Shown here piece by piece: positions 45,910 to 53,249 of a stretch of DNA of 64,000 nt. The position numbers and the translations under genes were made by a program. This DNA is from Kangiella spongicola (lineage in GTDB: Bacteria > Pseudomonadota > Gammaproteobacteria > Enterobacterales > Kangiellaceae): NCBI RefSeq assembly GCF_003194565.2, contig NZ_QICH01000001.1:372001-436000 (forward strand), given 5' to 3'. The notes beneath the pieces were generated by a model, which worked only from the letters and a program-made list of their open reading frames with translations, made no database searches and was not told the DNA's origin. Every line of letters begins with the position of its first letter. The stretch's first letter is position 1.

Positions 45910-47373
45910 ATGGCACAAATATCCCAACAATTTATAGAACACATCCAACAACAACTGCCAGAATCCGTTCCTCTCGATGATTTATTGAGTGCCTGCCAAT
46001 GCCCACTGCGCAAGAGCATCCGCGCTAATCTGCTAAAAGTTTCGCCCCAGGAATTACGCCAAGAATTCGAATCTCATGGTTATAAGCTAGTACCAATTCC
46101 TTGGTGCGATGAAGGCTTCTGGGTTGATGAAAGTGAAAAGGCATTGCCTGAAAGCCTAGGCAATTGGCTACCGCATCTCGAAGGACAGTGTTACATCCAA
46201 GAAGCCAGCTCGATGCTTCCGGTCAAAGCTTTATTACATGATTTCGAATGTCACGAAGACTCAGCGTTCCTCGATATGGCTGCTGCACCAGGCTCAAAAA
46301 CGACTCAACTCACCGCACAGATAAACAACCAAGGCTTAGTCGTGGCCAACGAACTATCATCATCACGACTTAAAGGGTTGCACTACAACCTTCAACGTTG
46401 CGGTGTTACTAACTCGGTACTTTGTCATACCGATGCTCGCAACTTTGGCGAAAGAACGCCTGAGTTTTTTGATGCGATTCTTTTGGATGCGCCATGTGGC
46501 GGCGAAGGCACAGTGCGCAAAGACGAGCAAGCGTTAGCCAACTGGAGTATCGATGCCGTACGCGCCATCTCTGAGCTACAAAAAGATCTTATTGTCAGTG
46601 CCTATAAAGCGCTAAAGCCGGGTGGTCGACTGGTTTATTCCACCTGTACTTTATCGAAGGAGGAAAACCAAGAAGTCTGTCAGCATCTACTGGACCTATA
46701 TGGCGACACCATCCAAATAAAGCCTTTATCTGGATTGTTTGAAGGCGCAGATAAGGCGCTCACTACAGAAGGTTATCTGCACGTTTATCCTAACCTCTAC
46801 GACTGCGAGGGATTTTTTGTTGCTTGTTTTGAAAAACAACCATTACACGGACTAACGACCGACAATATTAGCAACTCAAACACTCGCTTTAGTTTCACAC
46901 CAATCTCCGCTGAAAATTTCGCAACAGCTTCAACACATAGCAGTTTATTCGGCTGGGATATTGGCTCTATCAAACAGCAGCTATGGCAAAAAGACAATCG
47001 TGGTAAGTCGGAAGAGATCTGGTTATTGCCTAAATCCACGGAAAAGCTGTGTCAGCATATTAAGCTCAATCGATATGGCATCAAGCTCATGGAAATAAGC
47101 AAACACGGTACAAAGCTGCATCATCAAGCCGCCACTAGCTTTGGAGAGAGGTTTTCTCAACAAAAAATTGAGCTTACGGGGCAACAAGCGGAAGACTATT
47201 ATCAGGGCAAGGACATTTTCCTAGAGTCACCTATAAAAGCACCGAACCATAAAGAATATATGGTCACTTACAAGCAAACCCCGCTTGGATTAGTAAAGCA
47301 CTTGGGAAATAAATTAAAAAATAATTTGCCTCGAGATTTGGTGCGAGACAAAACTTTCAACGAATTACCTTGA
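45910..47373 (+). CDS. rsmF: 16S rRNA (cytosine-C5)-methyltransferase RsmF
   Basis: RsmF (YebU) methylates C1407 of 16S rRNA. The 487-residue protein has the RNA m5C methyltransferase core with SAM motif FLDMAAAPGSKTTQL near residue 120, the cysteine motif LDAPCGGEGTVRK and the catalytic STCTLSKEENQEV motif. A C-terminal PUA-like extension (about 320-480) is typical of RsmF and separates it from RsmB. Length agrees with E. coli (479). Confidence 0.93.
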   Translation: MAQISQQFIEHIQQQLPESVPLDDLLSACQCPLRKSIRANLLKVSPQELRQEFESHGYKLVPIPWCDEGFWVDESEKALPESLGNWLPHLEGQCYIQEASSMLPVKALLHDFECHEDSAFLDMAAAPGSKTTQLTAQINNQGLVVANELSSSRLKGLHYNLQRCGVTNSVLCHTDARNFGERTPEFFDAILLDAPCGGEGTVRKDEQALANWSIDAVRAISELQKDLIVSAYKALKPGGRLVYSTCTLSKEENQEVCQHLLDLYGDTIQIKPLSGLFEGADKALTTEGYLHVYPNLYDCEGFFVACFEKQPLHGLTTDNISNSNTRFSFTPISAENFATASTHSSLFGWDIGSIKQQLWQKDNRGKSEEIWLLPKSTEKLCQHIKLNRYGIKLMEISKHGTKLHHQAATSFGERFSQQKIELTGQQAEDYYQGKDIFLESPIKAPNHKEYMVTYKQTPLGLVKHLGNKLKNNLPRDLVRDKTFNELP

Positions 47374-47384
47374 TAAAAAACCTG

Positions 47385-47413
47385 ACACTTATGACACCCC
47401 TTGTCATAAGTGT
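47385..47413. repeat. Perfect 12-base inverted repeat
   Basis: ACACTTATGACA (47385-47396), loop CCCCT, TGTCATAAGTGT (47402-47413). It lies just after rsmF but has no T-run, so it is a poor intrinsic terminator by itself. It could be a regulator site or a 3' protective hairpin. Confidence 0.6.
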
Positions 47414-47542
47414 TCCAGAACTGAAACAGTTTTGTCTACAATTTCCATCCTAGTTCTCACCATAACTATGATCCTTTCCTCAAATCCAATTCAAAACTGC
47501 ATTATCGTTACTTTATTAGCAACCTCTAAAGTGTCTATTTTT

Positions 47543-47571
47543 TCGACAGCTGTTTTTTCATTCACTATAGC
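47543..47571 (+). promoter_or_regulatory. Promoter of the CsgG-like locus
   Basis: TCGACA (47543-47548), a 17-base spacer and TATAGC (47566-47571). Transcription would start near 47578, leaving a structured leader of about 115 bases. Confidence 0.5.
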
Positions 47572-47586
47572 GTTACATTTTTAACC

Positions 47587-47608
47587 GTAATTTAAATGTT
47601 TAAATTAC
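47587..47608. promoter_or_regulatory. 22-base palindrome, candidate operator
   Basis: GTAATTTAAA, two bases TG, then TTTAAATTAC: a perfect 10-base inverted repeat. It would lie about ten bases downstream of the predicted start of transcription, a position where a bound repressor could block the locus. The binding protein is unknown. Confidence 0.5.
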
Positions 47609-47692
47609 ATGGTAGTGAAAGCCTAGAACAATCTAGGGAAGCAATAACTCAATAATGAGTATCATGGAAACAATCCTATTTAGGAGGAAGTA

Positions 47693-48031
47693 ATGAAACT
47701 ATTAACAACATTATCTTTGGCTGCACTACTAGCTGTTGCTGGTTCAGCTGCAACAGCTCATGAGCGTGGCAAGCTTGTGGTGAAAAACGATTCCAGAGAT
47801 GCTACAGCGGTTGGTGGCGAAATGATTTCTGAAAGTTTTTCTGCAGGCCTTTTTAGTGCTAGTGGATCATATCTAGAAATGGCTGGATCACGCGCAAATG
47901 CAGGCTCCGTGGTTGTAAACGGATGCCCTTGCCGTAAGAAAACTGTTATCCACAACAAAAGCCGTGGCGCACTAGCGGTTGGCGCAGCAAATGCTGGCTC
48001 AGTTGTTATTAACGCAGGTCTTTTGGACTAA
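47693..48031 (+). CDS. Small secreted repeat protein, paralogue 1 (candidate fibre subunit)
   Basis: A 112-residue protein with a signal peptide cut after ATA (residues 1-22). The mature part begins HERGKLVVKNDSRDATAVGG and ends with a similar repeat, IHNKSRGALAVGAANAGSVV. The shared pattern is N-x-S-R-x-A-x-A-V/I-G plus ANAGSVVVN or ANAGSVVIN. Between them lies a conserved GCPCRKK motif. Short alternating small and hydrophobic residues suggest stacked beta strands, as in curlins, but this is not a curlin I recognise. It has a very strong AGGAGG ribosome site and is first of four co-directional genes ending with a CsgG-like channel. Confidence 0.7.
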   Translation: MKLLTTLSLAALLAVAGSAATAHERGKLVVKNDSRDATAVGGEMISESFSAGLFSASGSYLEMAGSRANAGSVVVNGCPCRKKTVIHNKSRGALAVGAANAGSVVINAGLLD

Positions 48032-48040
48032 CGATTCTTA

Positions 48041-48078
48041 GACGGTAACTTTGCGATAAAGCAACCGTCGTTTCGACG
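48041..48078 (+). repeat. Overlapping hairpins between the two paralogues
   Basis: GACGG (48041-48045) can pair with CCGTC (48065-48069), with an inner TTGC/GCAA stem. Alternatively CGTCG (48066-48070) pairs with CGACG (48074-48078). The two folds exclude each other. They may affect the relative expression of the paralogues. Confidence 0.4.
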
Positions 48079-48113
48079 TAAAAAAACTAACACTAATATT
48101 TTTGGAGATTACT

Positions 48114-48452
48114 ATGAAATTATTAACTACTTTATCTATAGCTGCACTAGTTGCAGTAGCAAGCACAGCAGCAACAGCTCACGAACGTGGCAAGCTTGTT
48201 GTGAAAAATGATTCTCGTGATGCAACTGCGGTTGGCGGTGAAATGCTCGTAGCATCATACAGTAGCGGTATCCTTTCAACTTCTGAAAGCATCCTTTACG
48301 CTGCAGGCAAACGCGCAAACGCAGGCTCAGTAGTTGTGAATGGCTGCCCTTGCCGCAAAAAAACCGTTATTGACAACAAAAGCCGTGGAGCACTAGCGAT
48401 TGGTGCAGCGAATGCCGGTTCTGTTGTAATTAATGCAGGGTATGGCTTCTAA
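48114..48452 (+). CDS. Small secreted repeat protein, paralogue 2 (candidate fibre subunit)
   Basis: Also 112 residues when started at the ATG at 48114 (TTGGAGATT ribosome site). It has the same signal peptide style and the same framework as its neighbour: HERGKLVVKNDSRDATAVGG, ANAGSVVVNGCPCRKKTVI, then NKSRGALAIGAANAGSVVI. The middle segment (residues about 45-66) differs, being MLVASYSSGILSTSESILYA here. Many synonymous changes separate the two copies, so the duplication is not recent. The CPC cysteines are kept in both. Confidence 0.7.
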   Translation: MKLLTTLSIAALVAVASTAATAHERGKLVVKNDSRDATAVGGEMLVASYSSGILSTSESILYAAGKRANAGSVVVNGCPCRKKTVIDNKSRGALAIGAANAGSVVINAGYGF

Positions 48453-48508
48453 GTCATATTCCTCAACCTGGTCACTACCAGCCGCATGGAAACATTAAGG
48501 AGACAATT

Positions 48509-48901
48509 ATGAACACAAAACGCTTATCTTTTCTTCATGGAGGACGAGACAAGAAAATGCTTTTGAAGAGTATTTGTTTTCTTAGTGTCTTCCATGCACT
48601 TATATTTTTACCAGCCGAAACTCAGGCCAATGAACGCTATCAAGCAAAGGGCCTAAACGGTAAAGCTACAAGCTTTTACGGTCGCTACGGTGCCGATCTG
48701 GTAAACATTCAATACATCAAAGCCGATATTATCGGTACTGTAAAAAAATCAATCCGCGAGGGTAGTGATATCCTACAAGATTTAGACGAATACATCATAC
48801 CGACAGCAAGTGGTAGTGTGTTTGTGTTACCTGGCGTCAATGCCGACGAGCTAATAATTTATAACGATGGCTCAGGTTTTCCGATAGCTATTAAACGTTA
48901 A
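48509..48901 (+). CDS. Secreted protein of unknown function in the CsgG-like locus
   Basis: A 130-residue product. Residues 1-41 form a long signal region (basic start, hydrophobic KSICFLSVFHALIFLPAETQA), with a mature part of about 90 residues containing SFYGRYGADLVNIQYIKADI and SGSVFVLPGVNADELIIYND. No known domain is recognised. An AGGAGA ribosome site supports the ATG at 48509, but an internal Met at residue 17 would give a more usual signal peptide. Position suggests an accessory or minor subunit of the same system, comparable in place to CsgE/CsgF or HfaA/HfaD, but without sequence support. Confidence 0.6.
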   Translation: MNTKRLSFLHGGRDKKMLLKSICFLSVFHALIFLPAETQANERYQAKGLNGKATSFYGRYGADLVNIQYIKADIIGTVKKSIREGSDILQDLDEYIIPTASGSVFVLPGVNADELIIYNDGSGFPIAIKR

Positions 48902-48906
48902 GACTA

Positions 48907-48914
48907 GGGGGGGG
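48907..48914 (+). repeat. Run of eight G in the ribosome-binding region
   Basis: GGGGGGGG lies 1-4 bases before two adjacent in-frame ATG codons (48916 and 48919) of the CsgG-like gene and must serve as its Shine-Dalgarno region. Such a tract is prone to slippage. Confidence 0.6.
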
Positions 48915-48915
48915 A

Positions 48916-50268
48916 ATGATGAAAAAAGGACTTTTAGTCATCAGTGTGGCTGCCGTGATTAATGGCTGTGCAGTGTCCACGTCAACGACAGAGTTTTCCA
49001 AAAAGTTGGAGATGCCAAAACCAACTAAAACCGTCGCTACAGACTACTTAAGTTGCTTTGGGGATATGCTCACTGAATATCGCTATGCGGCGGGCAACGG
49101 CACGATTGACCCTTTGCGCATCGCAATTGTTTCAGTAAATGATGCAACCAACGTATCTACCGTGCAATATCCTAACAGTGAGATTCCGAACGATTTCACC
49201 AACATGACCTTAAGTATTGCGTCCAAAATTGGTGGCCCGATTCGAATCGTGCATATTCCAAAGGATAATGAAATCATCAGCGCTTATCAGTACGGCGCGA
49301 CCCCAGGCAAGAAAGACCCCTTTTTTAATACTTACGGAGCTAGTCACTACCGTCAAGACACCATCCAAATTTACGGTGCATTGACCGAATATGATCGCTT
49401 TATACGAAACGCACGCCGTTCTCGTGATGCCTCGGTCGAAGTTGGTGGTGGTAGCGGTGAGACTGATTTTGAGTTTAGTCGCTTTGATGACAAAAACACC
49501 GCCCGCATGACCATGGACTTTTATACCGCTCATGGTTTTGTCGGCGATATTGTCAATCACAGCAGCGCCACCAATACGGTTCAACTATTCCAGCGCGGTC
49601 ATGATCGGAGCTATGGCATCAGTGTGGACGGTAACTCTCTCGGTTACGCCGTGTCGCACTCTATCGTCGATGCTCGCCACAAGGCTATCCGACTACTAAT
49701 TGAATGGGGAATGATAGAAACTCTCGGTAAGTATGAATACATCCCCTATTGGAAATGCTTACCAAACGCTAACAACAAAGAAGTGGCCCACTTCAAAGAT
49801 TTAATTGGCACAGACAGTGTGATCAACTTTGCTGAACTGCAAAAGCAGAAGGAAACGCCAGAGGCGTCAAAAGAAGAAACAGACTTGATCGATAAGCGTG
49901 ACAAGAACTTATTATTATCTGTTCGCTCAAGCTACGAATACGCTGAGTACGTTGATGATAAAGTCAGACAGCATGTGCCACGTCCATTAGAGCCATCGCA
50001 AACTGCAATCAAGGATGGACAGACAGGAAAAACATTTAAGGTTCAGTTTACGAGCAAAAAAGAATTGCTCTCTGGCTTGCTCAAGTTATACCAAAAAAAT
50101 AATGCCCAATATAACTCACTTGGTTTAGACGTTGTACTCGACATGTTACATGAGGACTTTGTTAGCAAAGGTGTTTTATCAAAGCAAGATGACAAGTTTA
50201 GCAGCGATATGTATCTTGCACTTTGGCTGAACGCACCGGTAAGACGCAACGCCCGTTGGACCTATTAA
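48916..50268 (+). CDS. CsgG/HfaB-like outer-membrane secretion lipoprotein
   Basis: A 450-residue probable lipoprotein: signal sequence MKKGLLVISVAAVINGCAVS with the cysteine near residue 18. The middle (about 25-280) resembles divergent CsgG/HfaB proteins in order: PLRIAIVSVND, then DTIQIYGALTEYD, a Gly-rich loop (VGGGSGE), an amphipathic DKNTARMTMDFYTAHGFVGD stretch, and VDARHKAIRLLIEWGMIETLG with PYWKC. CsgG forms a nine-subunit pore that exports curli subunits; HfaB does so for Caulobacter holdfast anchors. The C-terminal 150 residues are extra, charged and helical. The assignment rests on motif order read by eye. Confidence 0.65.
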   Translation: MMKKGLLVISVAAVINGCAVSTSTTEFSKKLEMPKPTKTVATDYLSCFGDMLTEYRYAAGNGTIDPLRIAIVSVNDATNVSTVQYPNSEIPNDFTNMTLSIASKIGGPIRIVHIPKDNEIISAYQYGATPGKKDPFFNTYGASHYRQDTIQIYGALTEYDRFIRNARRSRDASVEVGGGSGETDFEFSRFDDKNTARMTMDFYTAHGFVGDIVNHSSATNTVQLFQRGHDRSYGISVDGNSLGYAVSHSIVDARHKAIRLLIEWGMIETLGKYEYIPYWKCLPNANNKEVAHFKDLIGTDSVINFAELQKQKETPEASKEETDLIDKRDKNLLLSVRSSYEYAEYVDDKVRQHVPRPLEPSQTAIKDGQTGKTFKVQFTSKKELLSGLLKLYQKNNAQYNSLGLDVVLDMLHEDFVSKGVLSKQDDKFSSDMYLALWLNAPVRRNARWTY

Positions 50269-50274
50269 TTTGTA

Positions 50275-50997
50275 TTAGTCGTTTACGTTAACATCTTCAA
50301 GGCTAGGCAGTGTAAACTCCTGGCCTTTATACACAATCATCAAATCATTCTCTAAAATTTCTTTAATCACAAAACCTTCCTGCGTTTTATCGCCTTCGGC
50401 ATAAGCTCGACCATTCAGCATCACAAAGCGATCATCAGGTTGCGTGGCATAAATATGCGTGGTGTAGATAATTTTAGGCAGATCAGACTTAGTCACTTTC
50501 TTTGCGACTTGCACTCTTTGTGGAGGCGTTTCTTTCACTCGTGCAGAAACGTTAGGTCTCGCCACTTTTTGTACCACCGGCTCAGCTACCTGCAAAGGTT
50601 TGTTAACCACAACGGGCTCGTTAGTGGTAGCATCATTCGACATAGAAGTATCGCTACTGCTTGATGGGGTTACAGTAACCGTACTGCTTTCTGATTTTAT
50701 AGAGCCAGCTTTAGTATCGCTAAAGCCACTCAAGTTTTCATTGTTACTAGCAACATTGCGCTGAGCCATTTGTTGATACGCTTCATCGGCAGAAGGGTTT
50801 AGCAACATAAAGGTCAAAATAGCAACGATTAAAACTAAAACCATAACCACACTAGGCCATAGCCAACGCTTTAATGAGTTCTCTTCATCAAAATTACTGT
50901 AATCATACTCTGAGGCATGATCGCTCGATAGATCAGGAACTTGATCCTTATCATTCTCAGGCTTATTTTTTTTCAGAGCATCAAGAATATAAGACAT
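50275..50997 (-). CDS. gspB: General secretion pathway protein GspB
   Basis: GspB works with GspA to help place the type II secretion secretin through the peptidoglycan layer. The 240-residue protein has the family start MSYILDALKKNKPE, one transmembrane helix (about 47-67), a Ser/Thr/Pro/Val-rich periplasmic linker and the C-terminal domain LNGRAYAEGDKTQEGFVIKE followed by LMIVYKGQEFTLP. Its start overlaps the gspA stop (TAATG), so the two are translationally coupled. The rest of the type II system is not in this window. Confidence 0.92.
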   Translation of the reverse strand: MSYILDALKKNKPENDKDQVPDLSSDHASEYDYSNFDEENSLKRWLWPSVVMVLVLIVAILTFMLLNPSADEAYQQMAQRNVASNNENLSGFSDTKAGSIKSESSTVTVTPSSSSDTSMSNDATTNEPVVVNKPLQVAEPVVQKVARPNVSARVKETPPQRVQVAKKVTKSDLPKIIYTTHIYATQPDDRFVMLNGRAYAEGDKTQEGFVIKEILENDLMIVYKGQEFTLPSLEDVNVND

Positions 50998-52679
50998 TAT
51001 TGCGCTCCTCGTTGCGAAGTCGATAGTTCATTAATCAGTTTCGGGATATTCGCCACCACATGATTATTGATCATAATTACAGAGTGTTTACCAAGAATCC
51101 CATCAGACACTAAACCATTTTCCATTTGAAACAATATTAACCAGTCTTCTACTTTCTGACTAAAATAATCAGCGGGAGAAATGTTTACCTGATCAATGCT
51201 ATAAATCGCATCTGTCAGCCAGCGCACGGTAGCGCCAGAATCCCCTTTTTTAGCATGCTCACTAAAACCATCAGGAGCTTTCCAGAACAGCTGGTACTCG
51301 CCCTGCCACAATGGATTTAGACGGCGCGGCAAAACCCTGACTTCATTATCAGCAAACTGTAGCACCAGGTATTCACCATCGATTTCTTTGAGTGTTCCCC
51401 AAAATTGCCCCGAAGTTTCTGTGCTAAATTTTAAATTAACAGGGCGATTTAATTGCTTAATATACGCCCAATCCGCTCGGCCTGAGTCACAGTTCAAATT
51501 ATAGTTGAGCGCATACTCACAGGGTTCCCCCGATTGATAGGGATAATAGTTAACCCCCCATAGCGCGAATAGGTTCCGCGCAGAAACCGCTCCTGTTCGA
51601 TCCCAGCTTTGCTCTTGCCAAAACTGTGTAGCGACCTCATCATTGGTCATGGTGCCAGCAAGCAAAGTGCCACTATGACTAGCTGCATTGGATTTATTGG
51701 AGCTAAGAGTCTCGCTTTGTGAGTTTTCTACAAGCTGCTGTTTTTCTGACAAGTCAGTCGGCTTAAGAAATTGTTTTATAATGATATAACTCAGTAATAT
51801 CACAAAGACAACAGATGCAGCCACAAACCACCAACGACTTTGCCCAGCTCGAGGCTGCCTCTTTTCTTCGTATTTCCCCAAGACCTCATTGACCGCCTTT
51901 TTCACTACAGCTTCATTGATGGTGTTTCTACGTTCAACGAAAGCGCCAAGCAGAGACCGGTCAGTAATAATATTAATTAGTCTAGGGACACCACCACTGG
52001 CTTGATAGATTTGCTTGATGGCGTTGCTCTTTATCAATGGGCGCTGAATACCCGCCACGCGTAAGCGATGCTCAATATAAGAAGCGGTTTCCTTTAAGCT
52101 TAATGGTTTAAGGTGATATCTTGCTGTGATCCGCTGAGCTAATTGGCGTAACTCTTTTTTGGCTAGCAGCTCTTGTAACTCTGGTTGCCCAATTAATATA
52201 ATTTGTAGAAGCTTCCGTTCGTTAGTCTCTAAATTGGTCAGCAATCGAATTTGCTCCATCACCTCAACGCTAAGATTCTGTGCTTCATCGATCATCAAAA
52301 CCGTATTGAGCCCCTGCTCATGGTTCTCTAACAAACGGTCTCTTAATAAATCAGTGAAAGCCTTTAGGCTTTTTTCACCCGGCTCATATTCGATTCCCAG
52401 CTCGTCGCACATTGTCGCCATGAGCTCAATTGCATCTAGCTTTGGGTTCAAGATATAGGCTAGACGAACGTTGCTTGATAGCTGCTCCAATAAACAGCGG
52501 CATACGGTTGTTTTACCGGTACCCACTTCTCCTGTCAGCATAACGAAGCCACCACCGCTACTGATTCCATACAGCAAGTGGGCCAAAGCATCACGGTGAC
52601 GCTCGCTCATGTACAAAAAGCGGGGATCGGGCGCAATGGTAAATGGTTTTTTCTTAAATCCAAAAAAGTCGTTATACAT
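50997..52679 (-). CDS. gspA: General secretion pathway ATPase GspA (ExeA)
   Basis: GspA is an inner-membrane AAA+ ATPase with a periplasmic peptidoglycan-binding domain that remodels the wall for secretin assembly. The 560-residue protein starts MYNDFFGFKKKPFTIAPDP, has Walker A GEVGTGKTT near residue 50, Walker B VLMIDEAQNLS near 130, a transmembrane helix (about 285-305) and a C-terminal peptidoglycan-binding region (about 480-550). With gspB it forms an operon, divergent from the DUF4124 gene. Confidence 0.93.
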   Translation of the reverse strand: MYNDFFGFKKKPFTIAPDPRFLYMSERHRDALAHLLYGISSGGGFVMLTGEVGTGKTTVCRCLLEQLSSNVRLAYILNPKLDAIELMATMCDELGIEYEPGEKSLKAFTDLLRDRLLENHEQGLNTVLMIDEAQNLSVEVMEQIRLLTNLETNERKLLQIILIGQPELQELLAKKELRQLAQRITARYHLKPLSLKETASYIEHRLRVAGIQRPLIKSNAIKQIYQASGGVPRLINIITDRSLLGAFVERRNTINEAVVKKAVNEVLGKYEEKRQPRAGQSRWWFVAASVVFVILLSYIIIKQFLKPTDLSEKQQLVENSQSETLSSNKSNAASHSGTLLAGTMTNDEVATQFWQEQSWDRTGAVSARNLFALWGVNYYPYQSGEPCEYALNYNLNCDSGRADWAYIKQLNRPVNLKFSTETSGQFWGTLKEIDGEYLVLQFADNEVRVLPRRLNPLWQGEYQLFWKAPDGFSEHAKKGDSGATVRWLTDAIYSIDQVNISPADYFSQKVEDWLILFQMENGLVSDGILGKHSVIMINNHVVANIPKLINELSTSQRGAQ

Positions 52680-52781
52680 AAAAATTGGCTCACACTCTTT
52701 GCGAGCGTTTATTGTCTATTATTTCAGCTTTGACTATGATTATGGGTAATATATGCTAAAGCCAATGTTGGTACAATTGCT

Positions 52782-53246
52782 ATGATTACAAGCAGGCTCG
52801 CAGGAAGTCGAGCATTACTATTTATAATTATGAGTCTGATAGCGTTTAGCTGTCCAGCTAAAATCTATAAATGGGTTGATAAAGATGGAAATACTCACTT
52901 TTCTGACAAGCCACCAAAAGACAAAAGGCTCAAGGCGTCTCAACAAAACCTCGACAATATGAATATTGTGGATATGCCACGGCCGATAAAAACTCAAACC
53001 CTATCAAGCACCATGTGTCAGCAAGCCGTTGATAACTTTAGTAAAAATTTCCCAGCCCATAAAAAGCAACTTGAGCGAGAACTTGCGCAAAAGACGATTA
53101 ATGATATGCAGTTTGCAGACAAACTTTCAGCTTTAGAAACCCTTAAGAAGCGCATAACGGTAAAAAACTGCCATAAAGCTGATCCCAAGCTCAACACCCT
53201 GCTACACTGTATGGCAAAGAATCCAAATACCCAGGTGTGTCGTTAG
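52782..53246 (+). CDS. DUF4124 periplasmic protein
   Basis: A 154-residue exported protein with a signal peptide (1-26) followed at once by the DUF4124 motif KIYKWVDKDGNTHFSDKPPKD. The rest is helical, with four cysteines (in STMCQ, KNCHKA, LLHCMA and QVCR) likely to form disulfides. DUF4124 proteins are common in gammaproteobacteria with unknown function. The stop codon is 3 bases from the cca ATG, so the two genes are co-transcribed. Confidence 0.85.
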   Translation: MITSRLAGSRALLFIIMSLIAFSCPAKIYKWVDKDGNTHFSDKPPKDKRLKASQQNLDNMNIVDMPRPIKTQTLSSTMCQQAVDNFSKNFPAHKKQLERELAQKTINDMQFADKLSALETLKKRITVKNCHKADPKLNTLLHCMAKNPNTQVCR

Positions 53247-53249
53247 TTT

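Larger units (their letters stand above)
47374..47692. other. 319-base leader region of the CsgG-like locus
   Basis: This gap holds a perfect 12-base inverted repeat (47385-47413), a promoter (47543-47571), an operator-like 22-base palindrome (47587-47608), two further small hairpins (47622-47637 and 47647-47660) and a strong AGGAGG ribosome site at 47682-47687. No gene is visible in it. Confidence 0.6.
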
